Part shown: piece after piece, positions 1 to 12,015 of the stretch
Numbering within the stretch: the stretch's first letter is position 1
How the letters are laid out: every line of letters begins with the position of its first letter
Origin: Artemia franciscana
Lineage: Eukaryota > Arthropoda > Branchiopoda > Anostraca > Artemiidae
Length of the DNA: 64,000 bases
Assembly (NCBI RefSeq): GCF_032884065.1
Contig: NC_088867.1
Span: 43,600,241-43,664,240, forward strand
Direction: 5' to 3'
Notes under the pieces: model-generated
The model's database searches: none
Told to the model about the DNA's origin: nothing
The model's input: only the letters and a program-made list of their open reading frames with translations
Made by a program: the position numbers and the translations under genes

Positions 1-896
1 CACACTAAGATATAATTGTGCCAATTAAACTCAAATGAAAAATAGCTTTCAATATAATGGAATATAATCAGATCAATATAATGGAATATAATCGTGTCAA
101 TATAATAAAATATAATTGAATAATAGCGTGAAAACCTAGTAAATTACAAGGCTCTCTTTTCTCTTAAAAAAAGCTAAATTAATTTTAGGATATTGGGTTG
201 GGGGGGAAGGAAGTTCAAGGACAGGCTACGTGGTATAAACTTTCAATAGAAGAATTTGTCTTGGGAGAAGAGAATTTCAAGGAAAGGGGTCGCGGGATTT
301 TCTAGTATTATTTTAAAAATCAATGAAAAAAAACATGGAGGCTTTTTAAAACTGAATGTAAGGCACATCATTAAAACTTAATACGAACGGAAGTTATTAC
401 GCATATGACGGATTTACCTCCCCGTAATACCTCAATCTTTAAGCTTAAGTATTTTCAGTATATTTGGCTTGAGGGGTGAGAGATACAAGGAAGGGTGGGG
501 GATAATTTGAAAAAAATACAGATTTTTTTAAGGATCAGGAAGAACGCAATACTTAGTAGAATTATTATTTGTCACTAGACACCAAAAGGAATGGCTGCTG
601 ATAGTCTGGCACAAAATTGTTTAACTGGTAAATTACCAGGTTTTCACAATATTTTTCCAGTATATTCGAAAAACGACCGAATTCACACACTGTTTTACAA
701 GTATACTTGAAAAATAAGCACGTTCTCACAATCCAAAAGTTGAAAATACTATTTCAAATACTAAGAAAGCTCGCAAGTGTTCCAGATTCTTTCCTATGAT
801 TCTATATGTCTCCTGGAAATCAATTCCATGCGTAAAAGTCTAAAGAAAAAAGGTTTTTTGTTCATGTTTTAAACTTCAATGTTACTACACAGCAGC
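1..896. other. AT-rich gene-free stretch
   Basis: No coding region or RNA gene is visible. An imperfect ~30-bp tandem repeat built on AATATAATGGAATATAATC lies near 50-125. About 340-560 resembles one arm of the foldback family seen complete at 49950-51644 (TTACGCATATGA..., CCTCCCCGTAATACCTCA), followed by a G-rich run. Confidence 0.5.
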
Positions 897-2256
897 TAGT
901 AGTAGTAGTAGTACGTCAGTAGTAGTAGTACGTCAGTAGTAGTAGTAGTAGGTCATTTTTAGAACTTGCAGACCAATTAAATTTAAATTTTGAGAGAAGT
1001 CATCTCCAATTTTTCTAAGATAGTATAGAAGTGGTAGTAGTAGTGGGCCGGTAGAAGTAGTAGTATTAGGTCAGTAGTAGTAGTAGTAGGTCAGTAGTAG
1101 TAGTAGTAGGTCAGTAGTAGTAGTAGTAGTAGGTCAGTAGTAGTGGTAGTAGTAGGTCTATAGTAGTAGTAGTAGTAGGTCAGTAGCAGTAGTAGTAGGT
1201 CAGTAGTAGTAGTAGTAGGTCAGTAGTAGTAGTAGTAGTAGGTCAGTAGTAGTAGTAGTAGGTCAGTAGTAGTAGTAGTAGGTCAGTAGTAGTAGTAGTA
1301 GGTCAGTAGTAGTAGTAGTAGGTCAGTAGTAGAAGCTCAGTAGCAGTAGTAGTAGTAATAGGTTAGTAGTAGTAGTAGTAGGTCAGTAGTTGTAGTAGTA
1401 GTAGGTCAGTAGTTGTAATAGTAGGTCAGTAGTAGTAGTAGTAGGTCAGGTTAGTAGTAGTAGTAGGTCAGTAGTTGTAGTAGGTCAGTAGTAGTAGTAG
1501 GTCAGTAGTAGTAGTAGGTCAGTAGTAGTAGTAGGTCAGTAGTAGTAGTAGTAGGTCAGCAGCAGTAGTAGTAAGGAAATTTCCTAAGGAAATTTCTCCC
1601 CTTTCTTCACCCCCCTTCTTTCTTAATCCTCCCCCCGCCCCAACCTCACCCTTCTTCGTTAGTAGTAGTAGTAGTAGTACGTCAGTAGTAGTAGTAGTAC
1701 GTCAGTAGTAGTAGTAGTACCTCAGTAGTTGTAGTCGTAGGTCAGTAGTAGTAGTAGTAGGTCAGTAGTAGTAGTATTAGGTCAATAGCAGTAGTAGTAG
1801 GTCAGTAGCAGTAGTAGTAGGTCAGTAGCAGTAGCAGTAGTAGTAGGATAGTAGTAGTAGTAGTAAGGAAATTTCCTAAGGACAGTAGCAGTAGTAATAG
1901 GTCAGTAGCAGTAGCAGTAGCAGTAGGTTAGTAGTAGTAGTACATCAGTAGTAGTAGTAGGTCAGTAGTAGTAGTAGTAGGTCAGTAGTAGTAGTAGTAG
2001 GTCAGTAGTAGTAGTAGTAGGTCAGCAGCAGTAGTAGTAAGAAAATTTCCTAAGGAAATATCTCCCTTTCTTCACCCCCCTCCTTTCTTAATCCTCCCCC
2101 CCAACCACACCCATCTTCGTTGGTAGTAGTAGTAGTAGTAGTACGTCTGTAGTAGTAGTAGTACGTCAGTAGTAGTAGTAGTAGGTCAGTAGTAGTAGTA
2201 GTAGGTCAGTAGTAGTAGATCAGTAGTAGTAGGTCAGTAGTAGTAGTAGTAAGGAA
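897..2256. repeat. GTCA(GTA)n trinucleotide minisatellite
   Basis: Runs of four to six GTA/TAG triplets are punctuated by GTCA or CGTCA, giving a 15-18 bp higher unit such as GTAGTAGTAGTAGGTCA. There are three blocks, about 897-1573, 1661-2036 and 2125-2252, with interruptions at 1030-1060 and in the spacers between blocks. Frequent TAG codons exclude coding in one frame. The regular GTCA punctuation distinguishes it from a plain microsatellite. Confidence 0.9.
1574..1660. repeat. Spacer repeat inside the TAG array
   Basis: A segment beginning AAGGAAATTTCCTAAGG and continuing into a C-rich tract (CCCCTTTCTTCACCCCCC...) ends this block. It recurs at about 2038-2124 and 2252-2335, and as a short fragment at about 1865-1882. 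Each copy follows a TAG block, so the true repeating unit may be TAG block plus spacer. GGAAATTTCC is a 10-bp perfect palindrome. Confidence 0.8.
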
Positions 2257-2330
2257 ATTTCCTAAGGAAATTTCTCCTCTTTCTGCGCCCCCTCCTTTCT
2301 TATTCCCCCCCCCACCAAACCCTTCTCAGG

Positions 2331-2520
2331 GCCACAAAAAAAACCTTGTATTGTTGTGAATTTGTAGGCCAATTAAACTGAAATTTTGTGAAGGCAATTC
2401 CAGCTTTGTCGATTATTTAAATAAACTGAAAAGTATTTTTAGTATATTTGGTTTTTTTTTGGGGGGGGGGGTTTAAGAAAGGATAGGGCTAAGTGGAGGA
2501 GACCTCGCTCTTTAGGCTAA
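2331..2520. repeat. Dispersed repeat, related to 6645-6920
   Basis: The text GCCACAAAAAAAACCT..., then GAATTTGTAGGCCAATTAAA and AATAAACTGAAAAGTATTTTTAG, recurs with small changes at about 6700-6915. A weaker version lies near 966-1010. It ends in T-rich and G-rich runs. No coding capacity is visible. Confidence 0.7.
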
Positions 2521-2757
2521 ACATTAATGAACTATGACTTTTATTTGCAAAGCCTCTTTTAAGAAGATCAAGATCTCTGGATGAAAACGAACATAAAGCG
2601 GTACTCCTAGCAACTGATCGATGAATTACAGTCGTTTCGAAACGTATAATAAACGACAGTCAATTATAAACAAAGCTTTCGCTCTCAAAAGCAGTAAGTG
2701 TTATACAGTTGTCATGTTATGTTATACAGTTTCAGGACAACGGCCCACGAGTCAGTA

Positions 2758-2802
2758 ATTTCTACAATATGGAGTATAGAATTTCTACAATATGGAGTAT
2801 GG
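2758..2802. repeat. ~23-bp tandem duplication
   Basis: AATTTCTACAATATGGAGTA occurs twice in direct tandem, a local duplication of about 23 bp. Confidence 0.85.
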
Positions 2803-2965
2803 CGATATGCGCCATTAATAAAACCTAACAAAGACCCACAACGTGACTAAAATTTTGTTTCAAACTTGTTTGCAAAAAGAAACAGTCTTAATATTGAAAA
2901 ATTTATGATAGACTCAACTATTAAAAATCAATTAGCCTACAAAGAAAAATTACTTTTGTCTAGAC

Positions 2966-2992
2966 CAGTGTTTCTCAACCTTTTTTTTACCC
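2966..2992 (+). mobile_element. Possible solo hAT-type terminus
   Basis: CAGTGTTTCTCAACCTTTTT followed by a run containing ACCCATGAACCCC resembles the terminal inverted repeats of many hAT DNA transposons (CAGTGTTTCTCAA...). I found no matching opposite end nearby, so this would be a one-sided remnant. Resemblance is to a short motif only. Confidence 0.35.
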
Positions 2993-3109
2993 ATGAACCC
3001 CTTTTCCCTTCTTTTTATCTTGGTGGACCCCTTCATAGCTATTGGACATAAGAACAATTTTCTATTCTCCACTAATTTAGTTTTTAAGGTTTTAATTATC
3101 AGAGAAATA

Positions 3110-4556
3110 GTATACCCATCAAAAGTTACGAGCCTGAGAAAATTTGCCTCATTTTAGAAAATAGGGGGAAACGCCCCCTAAAAGCCATAAAATCTTAACG
3201 AAAATTACACCATCAGATTCAGCGTATCGAGAACCTGATTGTAGAAGTTTCAAGCTCTAAACTCGAAAAATGTGTAATTTCGCATTTTTTGCCAGAAGAC
3301 AAATCACAGATGCGTGTTTATTTGTTTTTATGGTTTTTTTCCCCAGGGGTGATCGTATCGACCTAGTGGTCCTAAAATGTCGCGCAAGGGCTCATTCTAG
3401 CGGAAAATTAAAAGTTCTAGTGGGATTTTAAGTGACCAAAAAATTGGAGGGCAACTAGGCCCCCTCCCATGCTCATTTTTTCCAAAGTCACCAGATCAAA
3501 ATTCTGAGATAGCCATTTTATTCACCATAGTCGAAAAACCAAATAACTTACGATTTACTCCCTCGCAGTTCCCGTGGAAGGGGTTGCAAGTTACAAACTT
3601 TGACCTGTGTTTACATATAGTAATGGTTACTGGGAAGTGTACGGACGTTTACAGGGGGATTTTTTTGATTTGGGAGGGAGAGTTGAGGGGGGGTTACGTG
3701 GGAAGATCTTTCCATGGAAAAACTTTTCAGTTGAAAAGACACTTTTAATGAAAGGGGCTTAAGATTTTTAAGCATTATTTAAAGAACAATGCAAAAATAA
3801 ACATGAAAAGTTTTTTTCTACTGAAAGTGAGGAGCAATATCAAAACTTAAAACAAGCAGACATTAGTACGCATATGAGGGGTTTACCTCCTCGTAATACC
3901 TAACTATTTACGCTAAGGTATTTTTAGTAATTTCAACTATTTATTCTACAGCCTTTGTGATTCAAGGGTCACTCTTGAGGAATTGGGACAGAATTTGAGC
4001 TTTCGTGTAAACAGCGAGGTATCGACGAAGGGTGGACCCCCTCATATACGCAATAAAAACATACGAATATAGAAGTTCGTTTAATTACGTATATTTTTTA
4101 CTAATTAAAATGTTCGTAAGAAATTTAAAGTTCTAGTTGCCTTTTTAAGTAATCAATAAATTGGAGGGCAACTAGGCTTCCTCCCTCGCTTCTTTTTCTC
4201 AGAATTTTCCGATTAAAACTATTAGAAAGCACTTTAGCCAACAAAAAAATAATATACAAATTTCGTTTTAATTATTTATATGCGGAGAGTCAAGATCAGA
4301 ACATGCATTAATTAAAAAACGTCCAGAAATTAAATAAAAAAAAGTTTTTTAAAAGAAAGTAAGGAGCGACATTAGAACTTAAAACGAACAGAAATTACTC
4401 CGCGCATGAAAGGGGCTTTTCCTCCTCAACGCCCCGCTCTTTATGCCACAGTTTTTTACTTTTTTAAGAAGTAGATTTAAGAGGAAGTCAAACTTTAGCG
4501 TAAAGAGCGGGGCGTTTAGGAGGAAAAGCCCCTTTCATATACGGAGTAATTTCCGT
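3110..4556 (+). repeat. Modular foldback repeat, copy A (truncated)
   Basis: This copy matches the reverse complement of 49950-51500 over most of its length, for example CAAAAGTTACGAGCCTGAGA near 3119 and TAAGGAGCGACATTA near 4361. It contains two foldback modules. In the first, CCTCCTCGTAATACCT...TTTACGCTAA is answered by GCGAGGTATCGACGA. In the second, AGGGGCTTTTCCTCCTC...GCCCCGCTCTTTA (about 4410-4443) is answered by TAAAGAGCGGGGCG...GGAGGAAAAGCCCCTTTCAT. The 5' palindromic end present in copies B and C is missing here. The right arm stops at about 4556, against the tandem array. No protein-coding capacity is seen, so it looks non-autonomous. Confidence 0.8.
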
Positions 4557-4559
4557 ATT

Positions 4560-6290
4560 TAATAAAGGGCCTGAAATGGCCCTAGGACCCTAGGGTTGCT
4601 TTAGGGGAAACTAGGACCACTCAAGGGGAGCCCTTAGGTAGTCCCAGGGAACTCAAAAAGGCCCTAGAGTGGTGCAATCTTTGAGGCATGTTAGACCTAG
4701 TCATGGTGCTAGAGGAAACCAGGACCTAGTTTCCCTAGTCTTAGTCTTAAGGGTACATAGGACCGATATAGGAGCACTTGAGTAGTGCCGGGGCCCCCAA
4801 AACTCCAAGGCACGGCAAATCTGGCTTCACCCATGAAATGGCACCTAGGACCACTCTAGGGGATTGAATGGTGTCGGGACCCACTACAATTCCCTAAAGT
4901 GGTCAGAGGGGGCCTGGAATGATCCTGGGGGCCTGGAATGATCCTAGGGCCCTGGGGTTGCATTTGGGAAAATTAGGATCACTCTAGGGGAACCCTCTGG
5001 AGGTCCCATGGCACTCAAAAAGGCCCTAGAGTGGGGCTGCATTTGAGGCATGTTAGTCCTAGTCCTGGGGCTAGGGTAACCGAGGACCAGTCCTAGTTCT
5101 AGTTTCCCTATTCCAAGTCCTAAGGGCACCTAGGCTTACTCCAGGAGCAGCTGAGCGGTTCTGGGGCCCCCATTTATTCCCTAAAGTGGTCAGAGGGGTC
5201 CTGGAATGTCCTTAGGGCCCTGGGGTTGCTTCAAGGGAATCTAGGATTGCTCTAGGGGAAACCTATGGCGGTCCCAGAGCACTCAAAAGGCCCTATAGTG
5301 GGGCAGCCTTTGAGGCATGTTAGTCCTAGTGCTGAATCTAGGGAAACCCAGGACCAGTTCTAGTCCTAGTTTCCCTAGTCCTAGTCTTAAGGGTACCTAG
5401 GACCGCTTTAAGTGCACTTGAGCGGTGCCGGGACCCCCAAAATTCCGAAAGGTGGTCACAGAGGGGCCTGAAATGGCCCTAGGACCCTAGGGTTGCTTTA
5501 GGGGAAGCTAGGACCACTCAAAAGGAGCCCTTTGGTGGTCCCAGGGAACTCAAAAAGGCCCTAGAGTGGTGCAGCCTTTGAGGCATGTTAGTCCTAGTCC
5601 TGGTGCTAGAGGAAACCAGGGTTTACTCCAGGAGCAGTTGAGCGGTTCTGGGGCCCCCACTAATTCCCTAAAGTGGTCAGGGGGGCCTGGAATGTCTTTA
5701 GGGCCCTGGGGTTGCTTAAAGGGAATCTAGGATTGCTCGAGGGGAAACCTTTGGCGGTCCCAGAGCACTCAAAAGGCCCTATAGTGGGGCAGCCTTTGAG
5801 GCATGTTAGTCCTAGTGCTGAATCTAGGGAACCCAGGACCAGTCCTAGTCCTAGTTTCCCTAGTCCTAGTCTTAGGGGTACCTAGGACCGCCTTAAGTGA
5901 ACTTGAGCGGTTCCGGGACCCCCAAAATTCCGAAAAGTGGTCCCAGAGAGGCCTGAAATGGCCCTAGGACCCTAGGGTTGCTTTAGGGGAAACTAGGACC
6001 ACTCAAGGGGAGCCCTTCGGTGGTCCCAGAGAACTCAAAAAGGCCCTAGAGTGGTGCAGCCTTTGAGGCATGTTAGTCCTAGTCCTGGTGCTAGAGGAAA
6101 CCAGGACCTAGTTTCCCTAGTCTTAGTCTTAAGGGTACATAGGACCGCTATAAGAGCACTTGAGTGGTGCCGGGGCCCCCAAAACTCCAAGGCAAGGCAA
6201 ATCTGGCTTCACCTTCACGAAAAAATGCCCCTCACGAAAGAATGGAGGGAGCTCTTTACAATAATACCTCGCTCTTTACAGGCTCTAGTT
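4560..6290. repeat. Tandem array, unit about 220-360 bp
   Basis: Degenerate units contain GGCCTGAAATGGCCCTAGGA or GGCCTGGAATG(A/T)CCT, then GTTGCTTTAGGGGAA, AGGACCACTCAAGG, GGTCCCAGGGAACTCAAAAA and TTTGAGGCATGTTAGTCCTA. Unit starts fall near 4567, 4929, 5200, 5466, 5685 and 5950. The array is rich in CCTAGG/CCCTAGGG-type near-palindromes and is clearly higher in G+C than its surroundings. Short ORFs in it are by-products of the repeat. Confidence 0.85.
6104..6280 (+). repeat. Duplicated segment A, copy 1
   Basis: This 177-bp segment from GGACCTAGTTTCCCTAGTC to ACCTCGCTCTTTACA reappears essentially unchanged at 6471-6647, a 367-bp offset. It is the terminal part of the preceding array plus a piece of foldback-family sequence. 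Confidence 0.9.
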
Positions 6291-6294
6291 CTGT

Positions 6295-6472
6295 AAATCC
6301 TGCTTAACAGCGTGGGAAACTACCACGAGGGAAAGTATTGGGAAAAAAAATATCCAATACAATACGATATCCAATATCGATACAATGAAATGTATCAGTC
6401 CATCATAGCCACTGTCACAGGCATAAAAAAATATAAAATATATTCTTAAGCAATGTACAGCAGCTGTGATGG
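6295..6472 (+). repeat. Duplicated segment B, copy 1
   Basis: The segment from AAATCCTGCTTAACAGCGTG to CAGCAGCTGTGATGGAC (about 178 bp) reappears at 7147-7325 with very few differences (one A-run length, one T/A). It sits between the two copies of segment A. Confidence 0.9.
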
Positions 6473-6647
6473 ACCTAGTTTCCCTAGTCTTAGTCTTAAG
6501 GGTACATAGGACCGCTATAAGAGCACTTGAGTGGTGCCGGGGCCCCCAAAACTCCAAGGCAAGGCAAATCTGGCTTCACCTTCACGAAAAAATGCCCCTC
6601 ACGAAAGAATGGAGGGAGCTCTTTACAATAATACCTCGCTCTTTACA
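6471..6647 (+). repeat. Duplicated segment A, copy 2
   Basis: Second copy of 6104-6280. The junction with segment B shares GGAC, a possible microhomology. Confidence 0.9.
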
Positions 6648-7146
6648 CTAAAGTGTTTTAGTGTATTTGCTTTGAGGGGGCAGTTAAGAAAGGAGGGGGA
6701 TTAGTGGAGGGCCACAAAAAAACCTAATAAAATAAAAAAGCTTTCATTTCCATTGAAAACTTTTGTAAAAATTGAAATTTGTGTAAAATAATGCTTCGGA
6801 TTTGGAAATAAATAAATAGGCTGAGAATTTGTAGGCCAATTAAAGTGAAATTTTGAGAGAAGGCAATTCCAGCTTTAACGGCTATTTCAATAAACTGAAA
6901 AGTATTTTTAATAGTTTTAGGTTCCCTGGGGCTTGATACTAAACACCTTACCTTGGAAAGAACTAAACATTTTAGCACCAATAAAATGAAAAATAAAACT
7001 AACCTTATTTAACAATGTTCAAAAATCAATTGAAACTTGAAAACTCTGGGCTCCACTTTATATTGGAAACAAAATCCTTTGTTTGCGTGTGAGACGCCCA
7101 TTTTGCGGATATACTTGAAGTTTAGATCAGTGATTGGTTGAAAACA

Positions 7147-7325
7147 AAATCCTGCTTAACAGCGTGGGAAACTACCACGAGGGAAAGTATTGGGAAAAAA
7201 AAATATCCAATACAATACGATATCCAATATCGATACAATGAAATGTTTCAGTCCATCATAGCCACTGTCACAGGCATAAAAAAATATAAAATATATTCTT
7301 AAGCAATGTACAGCAGCTGTGATGG
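7147..7325 (+). repeat. Duplicated segment B, copy 2
   Basis: Second copy of 6295-6472. It continues into flanking sequence that itself resembles 11750-11870 on the far side of the ~688-bp satellite. 6648-7146 between the copies holds the dispersed repeat also found at 2331-2520 and otherwise nothing recognisable. Confidence 0.9.
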
Positions 7326-7483
7326 ACTTCATAAGACTTCATTACTTCAAAAGCAAGATTTAATTCAAGCAAGGTTAGCACAGCACAGCACCACTTGAGT
7401 TTGAGATGGTATGTTTGAATATGATTTTCCCCTGGGTTGTAGGCTAAGAGGAAGGTCACTTATGCCTGATCCTGTCCCTACTT

Positions 7484-10400
7484 TTTTTACTTGGTTTTTA
7501 CTTTGGAAAGAGACCAAAAGTGAGATTGAATTTCTCATAGCTTGGAAGTTTGCCCTTCAGTCTGTTTAAAGAAAACAGATTCATATTTGAAGTTTAGTTC
7601 ATTTCAATCTTAGGGGTTGTCTACATTTTTGACACTTCATTAAATGGTTGTAAAGAAACACTTTTATTTATTTGTCTTGTTTGTTTCCAACCAGATTTTT
7701 TTTATATCTTTAAATTGATATACATTTTTTACAAGTTAATTAGTCATACCACAGTTCCATTTGCAAGTTCTGACCTGCTTTGTAACCCTGGTCTTAAAAT
7801 TGCATATAAATTTATTGAAGCTAGGAAACATAGAACTCCTCTCTGTTTAGAAGAAAATGGATGGACATCAAGTAGATTTTGATACATTAAAATGGATGGA
7901 CATCAAGCAGATTTTAATACATTAAAGTCCTAGGACCTACACTCTTGTCTATAGCCTACATCAACAATTCTTTGAAAAGGAAGGACCACATTACTGGCAT
8001 TTCATCCTTTGTACTTATGTTTAATGGGTTTAAAAGAAAGCTTTTATAGCTAAGTCAGAAGCCCATTAAAGGACCTGGTGGTTCTTTAGCCAGGAAGTTC
8101 ACATACATATGTAAAACCACACATATGCAATATTGAATTAAAAAAAGGGAATAGTTGTGGGAACTTACTGTTTTTACTTGGTTTTTACTTTGGAAAGAGA
8201 CCAAAAGTGAGATTGAATTTCTCATAGCTTGGAAGTTTGCCCTTCAGTCTGTTTAAAGAAAACAGATTCATATTTGAAGTTTAGTTCATTTCAATCTTAG
8301 GGGTTATCTACATTTTTGACACTTCATTAAATGGTTGTAAAGAAACACTTTTATATATTTGTCTTGTGTGTTTCCAACCAGATTTTTTTTTATATCTTTA
8401 AATTGATATACATTTTTTACAAGTTAATTAGTCATACCACAGTTCCATTTGCAAGTTCTGACCTGCTTTGTAACCCTGGTCTTAAAATTGCATATAAATT
8501 TATTGAAGCTAGGAAACATAGAACTCCTCTCTGTTTAGAAGAAAATGGATGGACATCAAGTAGATTTTGATACATTAAAATGGATGGACATCAAGCAGAT
8601 TTTAATACATTAAAGTCCTAGGACCTACACTCTTTTCTATAGCCTACATCAACAATTCTTTGAAAAGGAAGGACCACATTACTGGCATTTCATCCTTTGT
8701 ACTTATGTTTAATGGGTTTAAAAGAAAGCTTTTATGGCTAAGTTAGAAGCCCATTAAAGGACCTGGTGGTTCTTTAGCCAGGAAGTTCACATACATATGT
8801 AAAACCACACACATGCAATATTGAATTAAAAAAAGGGAATAGTTGTGGGAACTTACTGTTTTTACTTGGTTTTTACTTAGGAAAGAGACCAAAAGTGAGA
8901 TTGAATTTCTCATAGCTTGGAAGTTTGCCCTTCAGTCTGTTTAAAGAAAACAGATTCATATTTGAAGTTTAGTTCATTTCAATCTTAGGGGTTATCTACA
9001 TTTTTGACACTTCATTAAATGGTTGTAAAGAAACACTTTTATATATTTGTCTTGTTTGTTTCCAACCAGATTTTTTTTTTATATCTTTAAATTGATATAC
9101 ATTTTTTACAAGTTAATTAGTCATACCACAGTTTCATTTGCAAGTTCTGACCTGCTTTGTAACCCTGGTCTTAAAATTGCATATAAATTTATTGAAGCTA
9201 GGAAACATAGAACTCCTCTCTGTTTAGAAGAAAATGGATGGACATCAAGTAGATTTTGATACATTAAAATGGATGGACATCAAGCAGATTTTAATACATT
9301 AAAGTCCTAGGACCTACACTCTTTTCTATAGCCTACATCAACAATTCTTTGAAAAGGAAGGACCACATTACTGGCATTTCATCCTTTGTACTTATGTTTA
9401 ATGGGTTTAAAAGAAAGCTTTTATAGCTAAGTCAGAAGCCCATTAAAGGACCTGGTGGTTCTTTAGCCAGGAAGTTCACATACATATGTAAAACCACACA
9501 TATGCAATATTGAATTAAAAAAAGGGAATAGTTGTGGGAACTTACTGTTTTTACTTGGTTTTTACTTTGGAAAGAGACCAAAAGTGAGATTGAATTTCTC
9601 ATAGCTTGGAAGTTTGCCCTTCAGTCTGTTTAAAGAAAACAGATTCATATTTGAAGTTTAGTTCATTTCAATCTTAGGGGTTATCTACATTTTTGACACT
9701 TCATTAAATGGTTGTAAAGAAACACTTTTATATATTTGTCTTGTTTGTTTCCAACCAGATTTTTTTTTATATCTTTAAATTGATATACATTTTTTACAAG
9801 TTAATTAGTCATACCACAGTTCCATTTGCAAGTTCTGACCTGCTTTGTAACCCTGGTCTTAAAATTGCATATAAATTTATTGAAGCTAGGAAACATAGAA
9901 CTCCTCTCTGTTTAGAAGAAAATGGATGGACATCAAGTAGATTTTGATACATTAAAATGGATGGACATCAAGCAGATTTTAATACATTAAAGTCCTAGGA
10001 CCTACACTCTTTTCTATAGCCTACATCAACAATTCTTTGAAAAGGAAGGACCACATTACTGGCATTTCATCCTTTGTACTTATGTTTAATGGGTTTAAAA
10101 GAAAGCTTTTATGGCTAAGTCAGAAGCCCATTAAAGGACCTGGTGGTTCCTTAGCCAGGAAGTTCACATACATATGTAAAACCACACATATGCAATATTG
10201 AATTAAAAAAAGGGAATAGTTGTGGGAACTTACTGTTTTTACTTGGTTTTTACTTTGGAAAGAGACCAAAAGTGAGATTGAATTTCTCATAGCTTGGAAG
10301 TTTGCCCTTCAGTCTGTTTAAAGAAAACAGATTCATATTTGAAGTTTAGTTCATTTCAATCTTAGGGGTTATCTACATTTTTGACACTTCATTAAATGGT

Positions 10401-11735
10401 TGTAAAGAAACACTTTTATATATTTGTCTTGTTTGTTTCCAACCAGATTTTTTTTATATCTTTAAATTGATATACATTTTTTACAAGTTAATTAGTCATA
10501 CCACAGTTCCATTTGCAAGTTCTGACCTGCTTTGTAACCCTGGTCTTAAAATTGCATATAAATTTATTGAAGCTAGGAAACATAGAACTCTTCTCTGTTT
10601 AGAAGAAAATGGATGGACATCAAGTAGATTTTGATAGATTAAAATGGATGGACATCAAGCAGATTTTAATACATTAAAGTCCTAGGACCTACACTCTTTT
10701 CTATAGCCTACATCAACAATTCTTTGAAAAGGAAGGACCACATTACTGGCATTTCATCCTTTGTACTTATGTTTAATGGGTTTAAAAGAAAGCTTTTATG
10801 GCTAAGTCAGAAGCCCATTAAAGGACCTGGTGGTTCTTTAGCCAGGAAGTTCACATACATATGTAAAACCACACATATGCAATATTGAATTAAAAAAAGG
10901 GAATAGTTGTGGGAACTTACTGTTTTTACTTGGTTTTTACTTTGGAAAGAGACCAAAAGTGAGATTGAATTTCTCATAGCTTGGAAGTTTGCCCTTCAGT
11001 CTGTTTAAAGAAAACAGATTCATATTTGAAGTTTAGTTCATTTCAATCTTAGGGGTTATCTACATTTTTGACACTTCATTAAATGGTTGTAAAGAAACAC
11101 TTTTATATATTTGTCTTGTTTGTTTCCAACCAGATTTTTTTTATATCTTTAAATTGATATACATTTTTTACAAGTTAATTAGTCATACCACAGTTCCATT
11201 TGCAAGTTCTGACCTGCTTTGTAACCCTGGTCTTAAAATTGCATATAAATTTATTGAAGCTAGGAAACATAGAACTCCTCTCTGTTTAGAAGAAAATGGA
11301 TGGACATCAAGTAGATTTTGATACATTAAAATGGATGGACATCAAGCAGATTTTAATACATTAAAGTCCTAGGACCTACACTCTTTTCTATAGCCTACAT
11401 CAACAATTCTTTGAAAAGGAAGGACCACATTACTGGCATTTCATCCTTTGTACTTATGTTTAATGGGTTTAAAAGAAAGCTTTTATGGCTAAGTCAGAAG
11501 CCCATTAAAGGACCTGGTGGTTCTTTAGCCAGGAAGTTCACATACATATGTAAAACCACACATATGCAATATTGAATTAAAAAAAGGGAATAGTTATGGG
11601 AACCTACTGTTTTTACTTTGGAAAGAGACCAAAAGTGAGATTGAATTACTCATAGCTTGGAGGTTTACCCCTTCAGTCTGTTTAAAGAAAACAGATTCAT
11701 ATTTGAAGCTATGTTCATTTCAATCTTAGGGGTGA
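7484..11735 (+). repeat. Satellite array of ~688-bp units, about six copies
   Basis: A landmark, ATGGTTGTAAAGAAACAC, falls at 7644, 8331, 9019, 9708, 10396 and 11083, giving periods of 687-689 bp. The units are nearly identical. Differences are mostly lengths of one T-run and single bases. Each unit can encode a ~79-residue peptide beginning MVVKKHFYIFVL, but T-run length changes break it in several copies, so it is probably not a gene. The last unit degenerates from about 11600 and diverges at about 11735. Each unit contains an internal near-duplicate, TGGATGGACATCAAG(T/C)AGATTTT. Confidence 0.95.
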
Positions 11736-12015
11736 CAAATTAGTTGAAGAAATTTATCATTCCACAATAGCAGTTGTCACTGCTTGAAAAATATTAAAGC
11801 CATTTCGTAAGCAATGTACAGCAGCTATAATGGACTTCATTAGACTATTTCTTCAACAGCAAGATTTAATGTTAAATAGTCACCATCATACCTACAACTA
11901 CAAAAAAAATATGCAATTTGTATATGTGTGTGTGTGTGCATATGAGTGTTTTTTTTTTGCATATAAGTATATTTTCATATGTGGGTGTTTGCATATGTGC
12001 TTGTTTGCATAGGTT
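11736..12015. other. Flank of satellite, TG-rich tract
   Basis: 11750-11870 resembles 7255-7375 (AAGCAATGTACAGCAGCT..., GGACTTCATTAGAC), so both sides of the satellite share an older flank. 11920-12010 is TG/TTTG/CATATG-rich. No gene is seen. Confidence 0.6.

Noticed and set aside
897-2256. Regularly spaced repeats considered as a CRISPR array
   Set aside because: The units are low-complexity triplets without unique spacers, and the window is eukaryotic.
2866-3051. A 61-codon frame ending PLFPSFYLGGPLHSYWT
   Set aside because: It overlaps the hAT-like terminus CAGTGTTTCTCAACC and has no independent support as a gene.
8331-8570. A 79-codon frame (MVVKKHFYIFVL...) in the 688-bp satellite units
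   Set aside because: It is intact in only some units because a T-run varies in length. It has no recognisable domain, and repetition alone preserves it.
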